Assembly (NCBI GenBank): GCA_003021505.1
Contig: PXPT01000029.1
Coordinates: 1 to 49,187, forward strand
Source of the DNA: Cyanobacteria bacterium QS_4_48_99
Lineage (GTDB): Bacteria; Cyanobacteriota; Cyanobacteriia; Cyanobacteriales; Rubidibacteraceae
DNA: 49,187 bases
Direction of reading: 5' to 3'
The notes under the pieces were generated by a model. That model was not told the DNA's origin and made no database searches. It saw only the letters and a program-made list of their open reading frames with translations. This document shows positions 45,582-49,187 of the stretch, piece after piece (within the stretch, counting starts at the first letter, position 1; the number at the start of each line of letters is the position of its first letter). The position numbers and the translations under genes are program-made.

Positions 45582-48002
45582 TTATTGCTGCATCTGTTGC
45601 TCTAACAACTGCTTTGCTCGAGGCTTGTAGATTAAATAGAACAGCGACTCGATGTAACGCAGCATATCCTCGCGTTTTTCTTTGGAAGTGAAGTTCCAAA
45701 ATCCATAAATTCGTGCCAGGGAGAGGAGCCTGGTGGTATGAATTTTCCAGGTATAGTTACTGTAGACCCGCTCCATCGCTCGATTAGAAAATTCTTGCCA
45801 ATAGGAAGGATTCTGGTCGCACTTGGAAATGAAATCGAGAATTTTTTCCGCTGTTTCCTCTAATTGGGTGGGGTTAATGTAGAACCCATCAACCTTGTCA
45901 TTGATAATTTCTATAGGACCACCGAACTGAGTGCCAAAGGTGGGCAAACCCGAAATCATCGCTTCGAGAATGGTGAGACCAAAGGCTTCAAATAAGGCAG
46001 GTTGGACAAAAATACCTTCGTGGTCTGCAATAACGCGATAGACTTCTCCAGAGTCGCTTTTGGGCAGGCGCACTCCCAGCCAGCGAATTTTCCCGTGAAG
46101 ATTGTACTCTTCGATAATCCGGTAGAGCTTTTCGATTTCTGCCTTCTCTTCGTCATCAGTGGATTCCTCAATACGTAACTTCCCCGCCACCAAGATTAAG
46201 TTACAACGCTCTTGCAAGGCTTGAGAACGACCAAAGCATTCCGCCAAACCCGTGATATTCTTAATGCGATCCAGGCGTGCCATCGAGAAAAGGGGACGCT
46301 TGTTGGGGTCATCCAGTTTGCCAAAAGCCTGGCTAGAGTCTTCAAGAGTAAACAGCAGTTCTTCGATGCGCTCGACTCGGGCAGGAATTCGCTCTTCAGT
46401 TCGGTTGTAGGGGAAATAAACAGTTTCGTTGACCCCGGGCGGCACAACATTAAACTTGGGCGAAAAGAGGTTAATTCCATGCACAACGTGATAGAGGTCT
46501 GGCATGGAGAAATTCTCGTAAGACTCATACTGACCCACACTATCAGGTCTGCCAACGATTTCTTGGTAAGTGCTGCTCATCAGACAATTAGCAGCATTCA
46601 TGGCAATTAAGTCGGCGGTGTACTGAAGAGAAAAGTGGTATTGGCTTTCTAAGTCTTGCCAGTAGAGGTCACTAAAGAGATATTTGGATTTTTCGAGGGC
46701 ATGGGCAACATTGAAATGCGTAACGTTAAGGCGTCGTGACAGAAGAAAGGCAACCAAATTGCCGTCCGAATAGTTGCCAATAATTAAGTTTGGTTTCCCT
46801 TTCAACTCAGCATAGAGTTCTTTTTCGGCATCAAGGGCGTAGGTTTCGAGATAGGGCCAAATCTCAAATCGAGAAATCCAGTTTTGTGTCAGCTTGGGAT
46901 TGTAATCACGGAAAGGCACGCGCAAAATCCAGGCATTGTCTGTGCCATAAATTTTCTCTAGGCGCTCGTTACAGCGGGTGCCATCGCTGTTGGGAATAAG
47001 GCGAGAGAGAACAATCACTTTTGGCTCCACGCCTAAGCTTTCCAACCCAGCGAGGTGGATCTCTTCTTGGAGTTGCTTTTCTAGGCTTCTGGCTTGGTCG
47101 AGAACGTAAACTACCTGACCACCCGTATCAGGACGCCCCAAAACGCCTTCTTGCCCAAACCAACCATGCACCGAAACCAGAACAATGCTGAAAATCATGG
47201 GGATGCGCGAGAGGAAGGCTTCTAGAACCTGGGCATCGGGAGAATCAATCAGTTCGTCGAGAATTTCTAGGCTTTCTTTCACTCGAGTTGCCGTGTTGCC
47301 CCAACCGGCTTCAAAGCCCATATTTTGCAAATCGAAGCGAAATTCTTCGTAGGCTCTATCTGGTGGGAGGTCGCTAACAAATGCCAAAGCCCGCTTCACT
47401 TGGTCGGAAAGTTGTTGCTGGTTCTGGATTCGTCCGTTGATGAGCAGCGTTACTCCATCGTAGCTGTGGAGATTGAGGAAATTATAAAGTCCTTCTAGCC
47501 ACTGCTGTGAGTCTTGGAAAAGCTTACTAGAGAGGAAGCGATTGAGGTATTCTACGCCTTTGCCAATATTTTTAGGGTCACGGATGCTTGGGGAGTAGTC
47601 ATAAAAGGGTTGGAAGTCGATTTCAAAAACGTCCCCTTCCTCAGGATGAAAGTGGTTGACGAAGCGATCGCGCACATCGAGCAATTGCTCAGTAGTCAGC
47701 GGTTCGACCGTGAGGTCTTCTAACAATCGATAAACTTCTTGTTTGGCAATTTCCGCTCGGATAATTAGGCAAATACTTTCTTCTTCTAAAAGAATTTCTT
47801 GAGTGTAGTAAATTAGTCTGCTTAGACGAGAATATTGATAATAATGCTCTGACTTCTGCTGATTTTCACAGAAGGTAGAAAATGCGTTCAGAATGTCGTT
47901 GTGCAGTAAATATTTCCGCTCGGCATCTCGGAGCTCACTAATAAATTCCCCAAGATCGCTTTTTTCATCAGAGTTGAGAATTGCATTGATTAAATCTGAC
48001 AT
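45582..48002 (-). CDS. sus: sucrose synthase
   Basis: The 806-residue enzyme reversibly cleaves sucrose with UDP or ADP to nucleotide-glucose and fructose. It has the long N-terminal regulatory region, then the GT-B core. The glycine-rich acceptor motif is GRPDTGGQVVYVLDQARSLE, and the donor-site E-x7-E is in ALFEAFGLTILEAMISGLPT (about residue 670). Full length matches cyanobacterial and plant sucrose synthases. ATG 48002 has AAGGGAG five bases upstream. It stands alone between mobile debris, with no sucrose-phosphate synthase or invertase beside it. Confidence 0.94.
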   Translation of the reverse strand: MSDLINAILNSDEKSDLGEFISELRDAERKYLLHNDILNAFSTFCENQQKSEHYYQYSRLSRLIYYTQEILLEEESICLIIRAEIAKQEVYRLLEDLTVEPLTTEQLLDVRDRFVNHFHPEEGDVFEIDFQPFYDYSPSIRDPKNIGKGVEYLNRFLSSKLFQDSQQWLEGLYNFLNLHSYDGVTLLINGRIQNQQQLSDQVKRALAFVSDLPPDRAYEEFRFDLQNMGFEAGWGNTATRVKESLEILDELIDSPDAQVLEAFLSRIPMIFSIVLVSVHGWFGQEGVLGRPDTGGQVVYVLDQARSLEKQLQEEIHLAGLESLGVEPKVIVLSRLIPNSDGTRCNERLEKIYGTDNAWILRVPFRDYNPKLTQNWISRFEIWPYLETYALDAEKELYAELKGKPNLIIGNYSDGNLVAFLLSRRLNVTHFNVAHALEKSKYLFSDLYWQDLESQYHFSLQYTADLIAMNAANCLMSSTYQEIVGRPDSVGQYESYENFSMPDLYHVVHGINLFSPKFNVVPPGVNETVYFPYNRTEERIPARVERIEELLFTLEDSSQAFGKLDDPNKRPLFSMARLDRIKNITGLAECFGRSQALQERCNLILVAGKLRIEESTDDEEKAEIEKLYRIIEEYNLHGKIRWLGVRLPKSDSGEVYRVIADHEGIFVQPALFEAFGLTILEAMISGLPTFGTQFGGPIEIINDKVDGFYINPTQLEETAEKILDFISKCDQNPSYWQEFSNRAMERVYSNYTWKIHTTRLLSLARIYGFWNFTSKEKREDMLRYIESLFYLIYKPRAKQLLEQQMQQ

Positions 48003-48055
48003 GAAACTCCCTTAATAATTCCCAATAACCAAGTAATATAGGACAAAAATGTGAA

Positions 48056-48153
48056 ATATAGCAGTTCTCACTTAAGTGGAGTACACCTGAACTCGATTCT
48101 GACTAGTGATCGCATTCTGAATTTGTACCTTATGAGTCTAAGAACCGCTATAT
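48056..48153. mobile_element. MITE-like element with 13-bp terminal inverted repeats
   Basis: ATATAGCAGTTCT (48056-48068) and AGAACCGCTATAT (48141-48153) are inverted copies with one mismatch, bounding 98 bp without coding capacity. The TA-type ends suit the IS630/Tc1 target preference, and an IS630-type ORF lies 3.7 kb away. It sits about 55 bp upstream of the sucrose synthase start and could influence its promoter. Confidence 0.55.
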
Positions 48154-48217
48154 AATTATTGATAAAACTGCTGCCATCGCAGTTAATGTAGCCCGTTTGT
48201 GGAGCTGCGGTTCCACC

Positions 48218-48513
48218 TTATTCTGGTTTTAATAACGCTTGAAACCGCTGGTTTAGGTGAATTGAGTTGAAATCAGGGTCAGTTTGGGAGCCAATCCCGA
48301 TTTTTACCTGGGTTAAGTGGGATTGCCTTCTGTAGGCTTTCCACTGCCAGCCCCACCTTGTCTAACTTTGCGGCGCAGCAAGCGTGATTGTAACAGGCAT
48401 ATTCCTCATCAGGTAGTAGGGTCAGCGCTTGGTTATAGCTAGTGATCACTTTTTCACAACAACCAAAATAACGCAGGGCACCCCCGCGACTATGATACTC
48501 ATGACTGGAACTA
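48218..48513 (-). pseudogene. TPR-repeat protein, C-terminal remnant
   Basis: On the minus strand the text SHEYHSRGGALRYFGCCEKV continues to ITSYNQALTLLPDEEYACYN and LAVESLQKAIPLNPG, two TPR units. A frame change near 48285 leads to DPDFNSIHLNQRFQALLKPE and TAA (48218-48220), the usual end of cyanobacterial TPR proteins. A stop upstream (about 48514-48519) closes the 5' side. The N-terminal repeats are lost. Confidence 0.65.
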
Positions 48514-48532
48514 TATCATTGAGTAAGCTGTT

Positions 48533-48860
48533 AATGGAGATGGGGTTTGCCCTGATGCGTGACTCTCCACGCTCGTGGCGTGGTTCCATGGAGCGGACGA
48601 AACTGCTGAATGAAATGACCCGTATCGTGATAATTCAAATCAACAGCAATCTGAGCTACTGACAACTCCATCTTGAGAAGTAAGCAATGTGCCTCTGCCA
48701 TGCTGCCTTCGATGATCCATTTATGGACGCTTCATCCTGTATGCCGCCGCACCAAGTCGGTGAGGTAGGCAGGGGAGAGACCAACGGCTTTAGCCACATA
48801 GTAACGCACTAAGTTACAAACTGATTTCTGGATTCTCTCACAAATTCTTTTTAAAACTTA
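48533..48860 (-). pseudogene. AraC-family regulator, C-terminal DNA-binding remnant
   Basis: On the minus strand the text RYYVAKAVGLSPAYLTDLVR meets an in-frame TGA after RRHTG, where the family has an Arg codon. It then continues SVHKWIIEGSMAEAHCLL and LSVAQIAVDLNYHDTGHFI, with QQFRPLHGTTP, to TAA 48533-48535. These are the two helix-turn-helix units of AraC proteins. The ligand-binding N-terminal domain is absent. Confidence 0.7.
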
Positions 48861-48880
48861 TAATTCCGAATAGGGGATAC

Positions 48881-48897
48881 GTGGACAACATGTCCAC
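48881..48897. repeat. 7-bp hairpin GTGGACA/TGTCCAC
   Basis: A perfect 7-bp stem with a 3-base loop lies upstream of the AraC remnant. It could be an old operator or an element end. Confidence 0.3.
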
Positions 48898-48981
48898 AGG
48901 GTTTGCTCCTCGCTTCCATGAAGAAATGGTGCGGAAGATGTTTATCAGCAGTGCAGCCGCCTTAGGGTGTGTCTGCACGCG

Positions 48982-49104
48982 TTATAACCAAATTAAGATG
49001 TCAGCTAAAGTTAACATCGTCAGGTATTGGCGTACTTTTCATACCGTGTGGCGATTCGTCGAAATTGCTTGAGCCGATTGATTAATCCTTCAATTCGATT
49101 TCGC
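48982..49104 (-). mobile_element. IS5-type transposase, C-terminal remnant
   Basis: On the minus strand the text RNRIEGLINRLKQFRRIATR is the conserved C-terminal motif of IS5-family DDE transposases. A one-base deletion after RYEKYAN shifts the frame, and YLTMLTLADILIWL ends at TAA (48982-48984). The 5' boundary coincides with the start of the structured repeat at 49102, which suggests that the repeat element interrupted it. Confidence 0.65.
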
Positions 49105-49187
49105 TAACGGACAGCTCACGGTGGCGAAGTAATTGAGGGGGCGTGGCTTGAGGTTTCCTCAAGCCTTTAAGAACCCCGTCGCCACCC
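49102..49187. repeat. structured repeat element, copy B (reaches the window end)
   Basis: It begins CGCTAACGGACAGCTCACGG and has three nested stems: GGTGGCGA (49120-49127) with TCGCCACC (49179-49186), GGGG (49137-49140) with CCCC (49174-49177), and GGCTTGAGG/CCTCAAGCC (49145-49165). The start and the inner stem plus CCCCGTC tail match copy A at 45261-45411, although the stem sequence differs with compensating changes. This suggests a selected RNA or ssDNA fold. Confidence 0.5.

Noticed and set aside
48429-48662. 77-codon plus-strand ORF
   Set aside because: It is antisense to the TPR and AraC remnants, whose minus-strand text is clearly protein-like.

Overview
The window looks like a filamentous or colony-forming cyanobacterium. 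HIP1 octamers (GCGATCGC) are scattered through it. It encodes a CrtR-type beta-carotene hydroxylase, a tocopherol-cyclase homologue, a double-length LptC and a sucrose synthase. Intergenic DNA carries the short tandem repeats typical of large cyanobacterial genomes.

Positions 1-14.6 kb are an exopolysaccharide locus: six glycosyltransferases (four GT4-like, two GT2-like), one O-antigen ligase/polymerase-like membrane protein and three sulfotransferase-like proteins, which suggests a sulfated extracellular polysaccharide. One glycosyltransferase is broken, one sulfotransferase has a disturbed 5' end, and the remains of a methyltransferase lie at 8.65-9.03 kb. A 916-residue protein with three lectin-like repeats is encoded on the opposite strand at 9.2-11.9 kb.

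Positions 15.0-20.9 kb are the most interesting part, a lasso-type RiPP locus. In order it holds a PqqD-like B1 protein, a B2 leader peptidase frameshifted at an A9 run, an asparagine-synthetase-like cyclase lacking the glutaminase Cys, a 70-residue precursor with a textbook lasso leader but an unusually long C-terminal part, an HPr-kinase-like protein, the eroded tail of an ABC exporter, and a nucleotidyltransferase. The system is either decaying or relies on slippage and an exporter elsewhere.

Positions 21-43 kb are mostly core genes: an EamA transporter, sppA, aroH, crtR, a hydrolase/acyltransferase pair resembling a split phytyl-ester-synthase protein, metG, a NYN-domain protein, lptC, a dacB pseudogene, and the lipid cluster plsX-fabH-fabD-plsC. 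Then follow a DUF2288 protein, a YdcF protein, tRNA-Arg(CCT), a tocopherol cyclase, a methyltransferase, ilvD and a Ca2+/H+ antiporter.

Positions 43-49.2 kb are rich in mobile-element debris: a truncated IS630-type ORF, a 300-bp stretch of consecutive hairpins that may be a structured RNA, hairpin elements resembling IS200/IS605 ends (two related copies), a MITE-like element, and remnants of a TPR protein, an AraC regulator and an IS5-type transposase. The one large intact gene there is sucrose synthase.

Reading-frame lesions are common (GT4, sulfotransferase, methyltransferase, B2, ABC exporter, dacB, TPR, AraC, IS5). Several are multi-lesion remnants and must be real decay. The two single-base homopolymer cases (A7 at 4453 and A9 at 15467) could be sequencing errors.
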